DNA of 64,000 nucleotides from Phormidium tenue FACHB-1052. Lineage in GTDB: Bacteria; Cyanobacteriota; Cyanobacteriia; Phormidesmidales; Phormidesmidaceae. The notes beneath the pieces were generated by a model that had not been told where the DNA came from, searched no databases, and saw nothing but the letters and a program-made list of their open reading frames with translations. Below are positions 36,689-45,752 of the stretch, one piece after another; positions within the stretch are counted from its first letter, which is position 1; each line of letters opens with the position of its first letter. A program made the position numbers and the translations under genes. Location of the stretch: contig NZ_JACJQN010000006.1 of the NCBI RefSeq assembly GCF_014696675.1, positions 186,001-250,000 of the forward strand, in the 5' to 3' direction.

Positions 36689-37058
36689 AGCCAAAAGCCT
36701 TTTTCGTTGGTGGATTCTTGATTAGAATATCAAGCCCATCCTAAAAGTGGTGGAGAAAACTCGTTTGAGTCTCATGATAGGTAATTTAGACGGTCACCTT
36801 AAAACTGAAAGCCATTGCCTTCATTCAATGCTTTGAGAAATCCCCAAGCTCAGGAATCGCTGCATACAGTTTCTCGACTCCATGCGAGAGGTAAGTTCGA
36901 CTTTTTACGCGCACCGATTTTTTCGAAAAAAGGGAGTGCCTATAATTGGGGTAGATGGGGCAGCTTTGTGAAAGTGAGTAAAGCTAAAATCCGAAAGCGC
37001 CAGGCGAATAAAACGGTAGGTAGTTGGAAATTGACCCGTCGTCAGCAGCTATCATCCT
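36689..37058. other. 370-bp stretch with dispersed repeat copy 2 and a promoter-like box
   Basis: No gene is seen. It contains repeat copy 2 and TATAAT at 36951-36956 directly after it, probably the promoter of the HTH/Zn-ribbon gene. Confidence 0.55.
36852..36940. repeat. Dispersed repeat, copy 2
   Basis: Contains GCTGCATACA and, 40 bases later, ACTTTTTACGCGCACCGAT (from 36900) with a following T/A-rich tail and GAGTGCCT, paralleling copy 1 (GAGTTGCCT). It lies just before a TATAAT box. Confidence 0.7.
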
Positions 37059-37100
37059 GTGGTGAAAAGAGTGCAAAAGGAGGAGAGTGAGTTTGTGGTG

Positions 37101-37748
37101 ATGCCCAGTAGAGTTAGGCCCATTGAAGAAGCGCTGCTAGGTCACAAGCGCTACATCGAGCTGCACCAGCAAGGCTGGAACAATGGGGAGATCGCTGACG
37201 TGATGGATGTGTCCCGCGAGCGAGTGCGGCAGGTATTGAGTTTCTACGGCCTGAAAAGCGTGAAAAGTGCGTCCCGTACAGTCGCTGACAAGCAGCTCGT
37301 TGACGCGATTTGTCGTTTGTATGACTATAAAGACCTGAGAGAGATTGCCAGGAGTATGCGAGTGGCAGCATCTGCCCTAGAAGAGGCTGTTCGGCAGCGA
37401 GACCCGTTAGCGCTTACACTCCAAGCCGAGCAGCGAGCTGAAAAGCACAAGGCGGCCCTAGAGCAACGCCTACAGGAGAAACTCGACTACTGGAAGTCGG
37501 TCAGTCCGGTTGGTCTGCTAACAGTAACGTCGATGTGGCGAGATGAGTCTGGGGAGTTTCGCGCTGGTGCTCGATGTGAGTGTGGCCGTGAGACCAGTGT
37601 GTGCCTGGCATTCCTGCGAAAGGGGCGAGTGTTTTCTTGCGGTAGGTCAGGGTGCCACGGACAAGTCAGGGCCTCGGCTGGTGCATTTAAGGCTAAAGCG
37701 CATCAAGCTGCTAAAAATGAGCCAAAACGCCGCGCCGGGAGAGTGTGA
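37101..37748 (+). CDS. HTH protein with C-terminal zinc-ribbon-like motif
   Basis: About 215 residues. The N-terminal part has a resolvase/sigma-like helix-turn-helix (YIELHQQGWNNGEIADVMDV, SRERVRQVLSFYGLKS), a second helical segment (LREIARSMRVAASALEEAV), a coiled linker, and a C-terminal CxC...C..C cluster (GARCECGRETSVC, FSCGRSGCHGQ) with a basic tail (AKNEPKRRAGRV). GGAGGAG at 37079-37085 supports a start at GTG 37095 or ATG 37101; an upstream in-frame GTG at 37059 lies before that site. Likely a DNA-binding regulator; it is not a MerR protein like CvkR. Confidence 0.7.
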   Translation: MPSRVRPIEEALLGHKRYIELHQQGWNNGEIADVMDVSRERVRQVLSFYGLKSVKSASRTVADKQLVDAICRLYDYKDLREIARSMRVAASALEEAVRQRDPLALTLQAEQRAEKHKAALEQRLQEKLDYWKSVSPVGLLTVTSMWRDESGEFRAGARCECGRETSVCLAFLRKGRVFSCGRSGCHGQVRASAGAFKAKAHQAAKNEPKRRAGRV

Positions 37749-37871
37749 TCAGGAGCAGCCAGTGCGCTTATGACCAGCATTTTTCGAGTCAATGGACAAT
37801 TTAGAACGTGGATCGAAGATTTTGGGCTGTGTCTCTTGAGGGCTTCACACCGTGATGAAGACAACAGGCAG

Positions 37872-38078
37872 TCATAATGTCTCGTCCTTAGAGCGATGAA
37901 GGGACCAGAAGTCTTCCTCAAGCTTGATTCCAATTCGCCGTCCATCGTTCATTTTCAGAGTCATTTCCTGTAACCCCTTGCTATCCAGATAGCGAGCGAG
38001 GATCAGCAGCACGTCTACAAGCTCATCTTGAGCGGGCCGTTTCGATTCTGTAGGTTGGTTCTTCCGCTTCCTGGTCAT
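37872..38078 (-). CDS. Small hypothetical protein (68 aa)
   Basis: Starts basic (MTRKRKNQPTESKRPAQDEL), then an amphipathic helix (LVDVLLILARYLDSKGLQE) and a short acidic end. No family is recognised. It is the last gene before the IS903-like insertion. Confidence 0.45.
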   Translation of the reverse strand: MTRKRKNQPTESKRPAQDELVDVLLILARYLDSKGLQEMTLKMNDGRRIGIKLEEDFWSLHRSKDETL

Positions 38079-38145
38079 AGCAAAAAGGACTCCAAGTGTA
38101 CGGTCGACTAAACAGCTGAATAACTGTAGTTTCGTAGTTCAAAGG

Positions 38146-39204
38146 GGCGTTGTTGCATAAAAGGGAGGGTTACGAACGGGGTAAAGGCTTAAGGTTTAAG
38201 TACTACCCAAAACCTGACGCCGATGCAATACCGAGTCCGTAACTGGTCTGAGTATAACGCTGGCTTGAAGCAGCGCGGACGCCTCACCTTTTGGTTGGGC
38301 GAGGACGCCCTAAAGCAGTGGCTGGTGACCACGCCCACAGGACAGCGAGGGGCATCGCTAACCTACAGCGATGGGGCGATTGCGACGGTTGCAACGCTCA
38401 AACGCCTATTTCACCTGGCCGGTCGCCAAGCGCAGGGCTTGGTCGAATCGTTGTTTCAGTTGATGCACATTTCCCTGCCAGTGCCCGACCACAGCACGGT
38501 ATCGCGACGGTTGGGAGCCTTATCGGTGGTCATGCCGGTTCGGCCAGCCACTGGGGCTCGCCATATCGTGGTGGATTCCACGGGCATCAAAGTCTATGGG
38601 GAAGGGGAATGGAAAGCCCGACAGCATGGTGTGAGCAAGCGGCGCACGTGGCGCAAACTTCATCTCGGTGTCGATGAGGCGACCGGGGAGATCTTGGTCG
38701 CCGAGGTCACCACCAATGATTATCACGACAGCGAGATCCTCCCTAGTTTGCTCGGTGGCATTGACGGTGAGGTGGCCCAAGTCTCCGGCGATGGGGCTTA
38801 CGACACCTTTGCTTGCCATGAGGCGATTGCCCAGCGTGCCGCTGTGGCAACGATTCCACCGCGTCACGATGCACGCCCCTCTCAGCGCAAGGACGATAAG
38901 TCAAGCCACCTAAGAGACCAGATTTTGCAGCGCATTGACGAGGTAGGACGCTCGGCTTGGAAGCAGGAAAGTGGCTACCATCGCCGGTCACTGGCTGAAA
39001 CCACCATGTTTCGCCTCAAGGTCACCTTTGGCGGACGAGTGCGCTCTCGGACATTTGATAATCAGGCTGTCGAACTCTTCTTGCAGTGTGCGGCGCTCAA
39101 TTGCATGATTCAACTGGCCAAACCCGATAGCTATCCAGTTGAGGCTTAGTTCACCGACCTGATCAAAGAACGAGTGACGCTTGACCTATTCATGCAACAA
39201 AGCC
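38146..39204 (+). mobile_element. IS5-family insertion sequence, IS903 group (1059 bp)
   Basis: Ends GGCGTTGTTGCAT (left) and ATGCAACAAAGCC (right) form imperfect terminal inverted repeats typical of IS903. The length is near the 1057 bp of IS903, and one transposase gene fills it. The intact ends, gene and duplication point to a recent insertion. Confidence 0.92.
38223..39149 (+). CDS. IS5-family (IS903 group) transposase
   Basis: 308 residues of a DDE transposase. Start MQYRVRNWSEYNAGLKQRG and the domain DHSTVSRRLG are family marks; catalytic blocks are IVVDSTGIKVYGEGEW (first Asp), VSGDGAYDTFACHEAI (second Asp) and YHRRSLAETTMFRLKVTFGG (Glu in the Y-R-E-K-type signature). No frameshift is seen, so it could be active. 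Confidence 0.93.
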   Translation: MQYRVRNWSEYNAGLKQRGRLTFWLGEDALKQWLVTTPTGQRGASLTYSDGAIATVATLKRLFHLAGRQAQGLVESLFQLMHISLPVPDHSTVSRRLGALSVVMPVRPATGARHIVVDSTGIKVYGEGEWKARQHGVSKRRTWRKLHLGVDEATGEILVAEVTTNDYHDSEILPSLLGGIDGEVAQVSGDGAYDTFACHEAIAQRAAVATIPPRHDARPSQRKDDKSSHLRDQILQRIDEVGRSAWKQESGYHRRSLAETTMFRLKVTFGGRVRSRTFDNQAVELFLQCAALNCMIQLAKPDSYPVEA

Positions 39205-39213
39205 GTTCAAAGG

Positions 39214-39635
39214 TACCCCATAGAAAATTGCAAAAATGTCTGGGGGACAACGCTGCTTAGTACAGGGGATAGCGTGGCCTTCATTATTGCCCAATGGCTG
39301 CTCTCAGAACTGCCAACATCGACTCCTGACCCAGACACTCCAGACGCTCTACAGCATCTGCTGAGGGTCAACTCCGTGGCGTTCTGCCTGCCATATCCTT
39401 TACCTGGCCTGCCGGACCAGAGTTTTATCTGTCCCGGCTACTGTGGCAGATGTTTGGAGTCCCTGAATTTACTGAAATAGAGCAATCAGCAGATATTCGA
39501 ACGGCTTTGACCAGGAAGTGGCAACCCGTAGCTTAGTTAGACAGCTATAGCTAAGTACTGTAGATCGCGGCTTATCCCATTGATGCTGCCTTGGGTACAG
39601 CCACTCTTCGAGGAATTTTCTATAGGTTTTCCTTA
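39214..39635. other. 422-bp segment between two insertion sequences
   Basis: A short frame (to TAG 39478-39480) encodes WLLSELPTSTPDPDTPDAL and a Cys-containing tail but lacks a credible start inside this segment. It is probably a gene remnant separated by the IS903-like insertion. Confidence 0.4.
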
Positions 39636-40546
39636 GAGGGCGTTTGAGAAGTTGACTGGCAGTAAAAAAGCTCACACGGTCTAGGCTGAGATTACTAAGA
39701 CTACAGCCCCGTGAGAGCGATGAGTAAAGCCTACACCAGCGATCTGACCCGTGACCAGTTTGAGTTGATTGAGCCCCTTGTTGCCAGCGGCACAGACAGG
39801 AGGGCGGCCGCGAAGCTTGTGTCTGTGGGCGGTGCTCAATGCTATTTTCTATCTGGTCACTCAGGGATGTAGTTGGCGGGACTTACCCGGTGACTTTCCG
39901 ACTTGGCAAACGGTGTACACCTACTACCGTAACTGGGTTAAAGACGGCACTTGGGAGGCTCTCCATGAGCGTCTGCGAGGGTGGACACGCGCGGCGGCTG
40001 ACCGTCCCGAGAGCCCGTCGGAAGTTATTTCGGACAGCCAAAGCGTTGCCACCGCACCGATGGTGCATCGCTCAGTGGGCTATGACGCAGCCAAAGCGAC
40101 TAAAGGGCGAAAGCGGCATCTGGTCGTCAATACCCTGGGTCTGATGATGGCGGTTGTGGTCACTGCCGCTAGCGTTCCCGAGAGAGCCGGAGGTCAGCAG
40201 GCACTGCAAAAGCTCCATCAGATGGGGGAACGGGTAGCGAGAGTCTATCTGGTCTGGGCCGACGGCGGTTATAGCGGCCCCAACTTTCTGCAATGGGCGA
40301 TGGATACCTTGGGTTGGATCGTCCAGATCGTCTTGCGACCTCAAGAATCAAGGGGCTTCGTCTTGCTTAAAAAACGCTGGGTAGTCGAGCGCACCTTTGG
40401 CTGGTGGCGCTGGTCTCGTCGCCTGGTTCAAGACTATGAGCAGTTGCCTGAAAATGCTGAGGCCATGCTCCAGATTGCCATGATTCGCATCATGCTGAGG
40501 CGCTTGGCCTAATTCGCTACACCTCGACCCCTTTTCAAATGCCCTC
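39636..40546 (+). mobile_element. IS5-family insertion sequence, IS427 group (911 bp)
   Basis: Ends GAGGGCGTTTGAGAAG (left) and, on the opposite strand, GAGGGCATTTGAAAAG (right). It is flanked by the 3-bp duplication TTA (39633-39635 and 40547-40549), as expected for the IS427/IS1031 group. Confidence 0.9.
39720..40512 (+). pseudogene. IS427-group transposase, one frameshift
   Basis: ATG 39720 opens MSKAYTSDLTRDQFELIEPL, the usual N-terminus of these proteins. The rest (LLPAAQTGGRPRSLCLWAVL, WRDLPGDFPTWQTVYTYYRN, VVERTFGWWRWSRRL) is in the next frame from 39769. Removing one C from the CCCC run at 39774-39777 would restore IEPLLPAA. It could be a mutation, a sequencing error, or frameshift expression known for some members of this group. 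Confidence 0.85.
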
Positions 40547-40648
40547 TTAAAAGCTTTCTATCACAAGGCTTCTAAGCCTTATGGTTTAAATCAATATAGG
40601 CTTAGACAACTTGTTGATAGTAAAATTCTCATAAAACGCTACGCGACC

Positions 40649-41752
40649 TTACTTCAACAGAACCACCGGATGGGCTCTGAATCGGGGATTTCCAGGGAAC
40701 GCAGAATAACAGACCCGACTACCGACAGTGGGTTTACTAGGGCCATAAACACTGTCGGAGTGAAAAAAGATTTCCTGATTCGTTTCAGAATCATAGAGAA
40801 AACCTATGGAACCTCGAATTCTATGAACTTGTCCAATTCTTCTTTCAAACGTATTATAACAAATGTCCTCACAAATTTTAACTAAACTATCAGAAGAAGG
40901 TCTATCTTTAGGTGACTTAGAAAGACAAAAAAGAATGAGGTCATATAATATTTTGCATAATGGAACAAACTGATTATTGGAATTAAGAGAATTACGAAAT
41001 TCAGAATCATCAAATGGAGGAAGTTCAAGTTTGTCAATTCTACGAACTGCTTGTAAGCCAGTTCCAAAGGGCTTTTCCCCTATCAATAGCTCATACATCA
41101 TTGCGCCTAGAGACCATATATCAGCCTCTACCCCTACACTCCTAGGAGAATCAATCATTTCAGGAGCCATATAAGGCAAAGCACCAACTGCAGTTTGAGA
41201 GCCAGTAATTGATTCTTCTCCAAATTCCTCCATTCCTTCTACAGCTGAGATGATTTCTTCCTCTGCTAGCTTTGCAATTCCAAAGTCTGTAATTTTAATC
41301 TCTAACAAGTTAAAATTTCCAACTACCATTACATTCTTAGGCTTTAAGTCACGATGCACAACACCAACATGATGTGACGCGCAAATACCTTTAGCAATAT
41401 GATGAAAGATTTTGGCAACCAAGTAAGGGTCGATGACCTCAAGGTCTGTTAATAAGGCTTTTTGAAGGTCAAAACCATCAATATATTCTTCAACAAGGTA
41501 TAAGCCAGAATCTTCCTCTAAATAGTCAAGTGTTTTTGCAACATTAGGATGATTAATTCGAGCACTTACAACAGCACTGCGTTGAAATCGCTTCTGGGCA
41601 GAAGAATTTTTAGGGGTTTTCAAAGCTACTTGCCTATTCATAAGGCTATCTTGAGCAAGATAAACCTCTTGCATCCCGCCTTCCCCCACAAAATTTTCTA
41701 TAAGGTAGCGATCTGCAATTAGATCGCCAGTATTATGGATTTTGCCACTCAT
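40649..41752 (-). CDS. Ser/Thr kinase with C-terminal cold-shock-like domain
   Basis: A 367-residue Hanks-type kinase that looks active: glycine loop FVGEGGMQEVYLA, lysine in QVALKTPKN (about 46), catalytic loop VVHRDLKPKNVM (about 131), DFG in ITDFGIAKL and PYMAPEMIDSP. The C-terminal 60 residues (RGSIGFLYDSETNQEIFFHS, VGSRVCYSAF) resemble a cold-shock OB domain, so RNA or DNA binding may be joined to phosphorylation. The start overlaps the stop of the next upstream kinase gene by ATGA (41749-41752), showing coupling. It is last in a four-gene row on the minus strand. Confidence 0.85.
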   Translation of the reverse strand: MSGKIHNTGDLIADRYLIENFVGEGGMQEVYLAQDSLMNRQVALKTPKNSSAQKRFQRSAVVSARINHPNVAKTLDYLEEDSGLYLVEEYIDGFDLQKALLTDLEVIDPYLVAKIFHHIAKGICASHHVGVVHRDLKPKNVMVVGNFNLLEIKITDFGIAKLAEEEIISAVEGMEEFGEESITGSQTAVGALPYMAPEMIDSPRSVGVEADIWSLGAMMYELLIGEKPFGTGLQAVRRIDKLELPPFDDSEFRNSLNSNNQFVPLCKILYDLILFCLSKSPKDRPSSDSLVKICEDICYNTFERRIGQVHRIRGSIGFLYDSETNQEIFFHSDSVYGPSKPTVGSRVCYSAFPGNPRFRAHPVVLLK

Positions 41753-42831
41753 ATAACAACTTCAGGATGGGAAATATCTACGGTGAAAAACTCTCTACTT
41801 GGGCTCTTCTCATCGCCCAAGGTAATAACGCAAGAACCAGGTAACAAATCCCCTTTCTTACAAGTAGTATTGTTAATAAAAACACTACCAGAAACGTTCA
41901 GCACTTTAAAGTCCAGTCCATTGTAAACAATCTCTATCTGCCCAAAATTCGTATAGCTAAGCCGTACAGCCTGGTTTTTCTCTTCTAATGAATAGGTTCT
42001 TTGGGGAGTAGCAATTATTGCTCTATGCCTATTTGAAAGAAGATACTTCTTTACTGTATCTCTAATAGTTTGCACTTTAGGTCGATTATCAGGCACTTCA
42101 TCAAGAGTCAAATCCAGAAGATCAATCACTGGATCAGGAACTGCAAAGTGGATAACTTCTCTAAAACTAGGAACATGCGAAAGATCAGGAGGAATCTGAA
42201 GCATTCCTTCTGGTAAGTCTTTCTGAAACAAAGATAAAATAGTTATTCCAAAAGCATAAACATCCACGGCCTCAGTAAAGAAAACGTGGCCTCGAGTACA
42301 CAGTTCTGGAGCGGCAAAACAGGGAGTTCCTTTAAAGCCCTGAGTATGGGAATTCAAGCCCTGGATTCTAGTCAAGCCAAAATCGAAAATCTTTAATAGA
42401 CCTTCTTGGTCATATTTCATATTAGTGGGCTTGATGTCTCGATGAACCAAGCCCTGTTCATGTATATCACTCAATCCAGAAGAGATTTGAAAAATAATCT
42501 TCAGAAAATCACCAGCGTTCAACTCCTTAGAGTCGATACATGTCAAATCTACGCCTTGCAAATACTCTTCAACAATCCCTATCACTCTTTCGCTTTGGGA
42601 AGAGCCGACAACGATGTCGTAAATTTGAACAACATGGTTAGATCGAATCTTTTGAAGAGCTTTTATCTCGTCTTGGACTCTAGAAAACTCTGAACCAGTT
42701 GACAAGACTTTAATAGCAACTTTTCTTTCGAGAACTAAGTCAATACAAGGCAGAACACTACTCATTCCACCTTTCAGGATGGTTCCATCAGGACGATATC
42801 TATCAGGTAAAGAGAGTCCATCTATGTCCAT
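41749..42831 (-). CDS. Ser/Thr kinase with C-terminal FHA-like or unknown domain
   Basis: About 360 residues. Kinase marks: LKGGMSSVLPCIDL glycine loop, VAIKVLSTGS lysine, GLVHRDIKPTNMKYD (about 128), IFDFGLTRI, and FAAPELCTRGH. The last 85 residues (IEIVYNGLDFKVLNV, GSCVITLGDEKS, FFTVDISHPEVV) form a small beta-rich domain, possibly phosphopeptide-binding. I prefer ATG 42831 because AGG lies 8 bases upstream and the frame extension to 42888 runs into the PP2C gene. The kinase gene follows the PP2C stop by 13 bases. Confidence 0.85.
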   Translation of the reverse strand: MDIDGLSLPDRYRPDGTILKGGMSSVLPCIDLVLERKVAIKVLSTGSEFSRVQDEIKALQKIRSNHVVQIYDIVVGSSQSERVIGIVEEYLQGVDLTCIDSKELNAGDFLKIIFQISSGLSDIHEQGLVHRDIKPTNMKYDQEGLLKIFDFGLTRIQGLNSHTQGFKGTPCFAAPELCTRGHVFFTEAVDVYAFGITILSLFQKDLPEGMLQIPPDLSHVPSFREVIHFAVPDPVIDLLDLTLDEVPDNRPKVQTIRDTVKKYLLSNRHRAIIATPQRTYSLEEKNQAVRLSYTNFGQIEIVYNGLDFKVLNVSGSVFINNTTCKKGDLLPGSCVITLGDEKSPSREFFTVDISHPEVVI

Positions 42832-42844
42832 AATAAGCCTGAAA

Positions 42845-44035
42845 TTACTCAGAACCTGATCCTTCTGATGGATCAGGCACATCAACATTTATTTCGGGAA
42901 TATAAATATCTACTATTGATATATTGTCTGCTTCAGCAGGACTCTCCCCGGCTTTGAGTCGCTTCTTTGACCGCCTAGGCTTTGTTATTTTTTGCTCACC
43001 CTCGTCTTTTCTTATTTTATCCTCTACAAAAGAGTCTTTAACAGATTCATCTGTACTAATTCGCTCATTACGTGTTCTATATTTTGTATCAGAACTCGAT
43101 TCAGTGAAGCTGTTAGCTAGCACCCTACTAGGACTTGTAATCCAGATCTGAAGGTTTTTCGTGGACGTCCAAACTTCGAGCACATTAAGGAATTCTTTAC
43201 CCTTGCTTGACATAGTTGAAGATAAGTCACCTTTGATCGATAAGCTTGTAGCGTTATCATGACCTCCAATCCACTCTGAATGAGTGATTAGCCTAAAAAC
43301 AATATCCCCAACACTTTGAGAGTTTGTAATTAGTTGCTTCAGAGTTTCTGGAGGCATAGAATGGATCCCATCTGAAGTTAAAATGATGGGCTTAATATCA
43401 TTAATCGGACTAATATTAAAGATATGTGGTTCCAGCCCTTCGCCCATACCGATATATTGAAGCAAGCTTCTGAATTCTGGCAGAGATAATTGAGCTGTTT
43501 TGTTTTTTTCTTCGAGCTGCCCTTTCAAGGTATCATCAACAGTTAGCTTATCTAGCTTATTCTTTGCTAGTAAGCGATAAATCCGGCTATCGCCAACATT
43601 CACTGATAGTGCTTCTCCATTCGCGGAAAAGACAACCGCAGATAGAGTAGTGCCCCCAGCACCGTTAAACTTTTCATAGACTGCATTATTAGCTTCAAAA
43701 GCAGCCGTCTCTACTAATTTTGAAAAATCAGAGTTTTTCCCACTTATTAAGGACTTTATAAATGAACTTATCGCTAAACTAGCACAGACACCCCCTCTAG
43801 ACATACCTCCCATTCCGTCACACAAAATTCCTAAGAAGAAATTTCTATTGGGCTCTTTGTCTCTGAGTAGCCTGGCAACTAGTACGCGGTCTTCGTTTGC
43901 CTCCCTCACACATCCAATGGCACTTCCAATAGCAACCTCTGCGCCATCCACTTGAAAGGTTCTATGGCCTTCCTCAGGGTTTAGCCATTGAGCAAGGTAC
44001 TCTTGGAGTTTGTCATGGAGAAAGGAACCATTCAT
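42845..44035 (-). CDS. PP2C-type Ser/Thr phosphatase
   Basis: A 396-residue metal-dependent phosphatase. Motifs: SAIGCVREANEDRVLVA (metal-binding Asp), FLGILCDGMGGMSRGG (about 71), GGTTLSAVVFSANGEALSVN, NVGDSRIYRL and ILTSDGIHSM, and GGHDNATSLS. The C-terminal 100 residues are charged and basic (RRSKKRLKAGESPAEA), probably disordered. Paired with the two kinases, it should reverse their marks. Confidence 0.9.
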   Translation of the reverse strand: MNGSFLHDKLQEYLAQWLNPEEGHRTFQVDGAEVAIGSAIGCVREANEDRVLVARLLRDKEPNRNFFLGILCDGMGGMSRGGVCASLAISSFIKSLISGKNSDFSKLVETAAFEANNAVYEKFNGAGGTTLSAVVFSANGEALSVNVGDSRIYRLLAKNKLDKLTVDDTLKGQLEEKNKTAQLSLPEFRSLLQYIGMGEGLEPHIFNISPINDIKPIILTSDGIHSMPPETLKQLITNSQSVGDIVFRLITHSEWIGGHDNATSLSIKGDLSSTMSSKGKEFLNVLEVWTSTKNLQIWITSPSRVLANSFTESSSDTKYRTRNERISTDESVKDSFVEDKIRKDEGEQKITKPRRSKKRLKAGESPAEADNISIVDIYIPEINVDVPDPSEGSGSE

Positions 44036-44221
44036 AAGAGTAAAATTAGAGAGTCTTAAGCGTTTAAACTCTGTCCATTCATTAAGCGAAGCAACGAAGA
44101 TATTTTACCCAGCAGAATTGACGACAGCGATTAGTCCTACATAATAACTCAATTCCGAGAAATTGTGTAGGTACTCAATTTTCTTGCTTATGCAATAATT
44201 GGGAAATACTACTTGCCAGAA

Positions 44222-45640
44222 TCAAAGGTTGTTCAAAAAAACTTTTAAGAATTCATCAATCGAGTGTGGCCGATCTTCAGGATCAAATGCAATCATACTC
44301 CTCAAGATATAAATTAAATTTCTACTCAAATTAAACGATTCTGAGCGCTTTAGGAAAAGCTCATCTTCAGTATCTTTAATTCTTTCTCTAATTGAACTGT
44401 ATGGATAGCATCCGGTTAATGTTTTAAATGCGAGAACTCCCAAGGAGTAAATATCCGATTTTTGACTTAAAAGGGCTGGTTCTAAATATTGCTCTGGAGA
44501 GATATACTCCTTACGAACCCTTCTTAAAGCATAGGTTGCAACAGTTTGTAGATTTGGGCTTCTAGAGAATTCAAAATCCATAACTTTAACAACTAGTTTG
44601 TCGGACACTAAAATCATGTCAGATGAAATATTTCTGTGAATAATTCCTTTTCCATGAACATAAGAGAAAGCCAAAAAAATTTGCGTTAAAATTTCTCGAG
44701 AAAAAGACCGATCAACCTCTTGATTGCCTAATACTTCAGACAGCCTATAACCTCCATGCAACCACTCTGTTACTATACAGATCTGATTAGAGTTATGTAA
44801 GAAAACATCATAGATTCTTGCGATATTCGGGTGCTGCTCCAGGTTGATCAACACTTCGCTTTCTCTGCATACTTTTTCTTGAATTTTATATTTTTCCTTG
44901 TCTGGCAAGTAAGGATCTATATCAAATACCCTAAGTTTTGCAAGTCGCCCTTGAAGTAGCTTATGTCTTGCCAGAAAATCTTTGTAGTAGTCATTCTTAG
45001 AAGAACCTAATTCTCGAATTATAGAATATTCTCTAAAATTTCTTTCCGCTTTGCTTTTAGGTTTTGAAGAGTCTACAATGCATGAAAAGACTGTTTGTTT
45101 TAGGCTATCATCAATGAGATTAAGTTTATAAAGGCTCTTCGGCAAGTGATTCTTGCTAACGAAGAAGTTTTTTATGTCCTTTGATTTAATGACATGAAAT
45201 AAATTGTCTTGATGAATATCGAGGGTAGTCTTATCGTCAGCAATAATAACTAGGCCAAATACTTCGATTCTGCTCAATTCTCGCTTTCTGCTCGAAAGAT
45301 AGCTATGAAGAACCCTAGCTTTAAATTGAATTTCACCAACGGGATTACGACGAGAATAGTATCGAGATAGCTGCCATTCACTTAAATTGCCAGTAATATG
45401 TCCGTGCCAGTCCTTAATTTCAACAGCATAAACTGCAAAATCGCCAATAACAATTGCATCAAAATCTTTGGGTCTAGCATTGCTGTGCTCCTTAATGTCA
45501 AGATTATGAAGGACAATATAGCTTTTGGGAAGTCTATCGCGTAAAGCAGCGATGACTCTTTTTTCCCCGCTATTTACGGGTTCTCCAATTGGAAAAACTC
45601 TCGCTGCCATATTTTTGAAAGTATTTACTATACTTGCCAC
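44222..45640 (-). CDS. NERD domain fused to a kinase-like domain lacking key residues
   Basis: A 472-residue protein. Residues 20-130 are a NERD (nuclease-related) domain: SGEKRVIAALRDRLPKSYIV, KDFDAIVIGDFAVYAVEIKDW, the latter with the D-x-E-x-K pattern of the restriction-nuclease fold. Residues 220-472 are a kinase fold, but the usual HRD is HRN (IIHRNISSDMI, about 333), DFG is DFE (VMDFEFSRS, about 355), and the expected lysine strand reads AKLRVF. It is probably a pseudokinase. PglW of the phage-growth-limitation system is another NERD-kinase. It begins the four-gene row, 186 bases upstream of PP2C. Confidence 0.85.
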   Translation of the reverse strand: MASIVNTFKNMAARVFPIGEPVNSGEKRVIAALRDRLPKSYIVLHNLDIKEHSNARPKDFDAIVIGDFAVYAVEIKDWHGHITGNLSEWQLSRYYSRRNPVGEIQFKARVLHSYLSSRKRELSRIEVFGLVIIADDKTTLDIHQDNLFHVIKSKDIKNFFVSKNHLPKSLYKLNLIDDSLKQTVFSCIVDSSKPKSKAERNFREYSIIRELGSSKNDYYKDFLARHKLLQGRLAKLRVFDIDPYLPDKEKYKIQEKVCRESEVLINLEQHPNIARIYDVFLHNSNQICIVTEWLHGGYRLSEVLGNQEVDRSFSREILTQIFLAFSYVHGKGIIHRNISSDMILVSDKLVVKVMDFEFSRSPNLQTVATYALRRVRKEYISPEQYLEPALLSQKSDIYSLGVLAFKTLTGCYPYSSIRERIKDTEDELFLKRSESFNLSRNLIYILRSMIAFDPEDRPHSIDEFLKVFLNNL

Positions 45641-45752
45641 TCAAGGGTTTTGAATTTAAGATGCCCAAATGCTCCCCTGAAAGCAGGGTTGATTCAAGGT
45701 GATGAGATAAAAATTAAGCTGTAAGGTGCTGTCGTCTCTCCCAGGAGTTGCT

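Larger units (their letters stand above)
38137..39213. repeat. 9-bp target duplication of the IS903-like element
   Basis: GTTCAAAGG occurs at 38137-38145 and again at 39205-39213, exactly flanking the element. Nine bases is the length expected for the IS903 group. Confidence 0.9.

Noticed and set aside
36386-36694. 102-codon frame as a complete oxidoreductase
   Set aside because: Only the first 38 or so codons resemble an FAD enzyme; the rest is the antisense of the NACHT gene.
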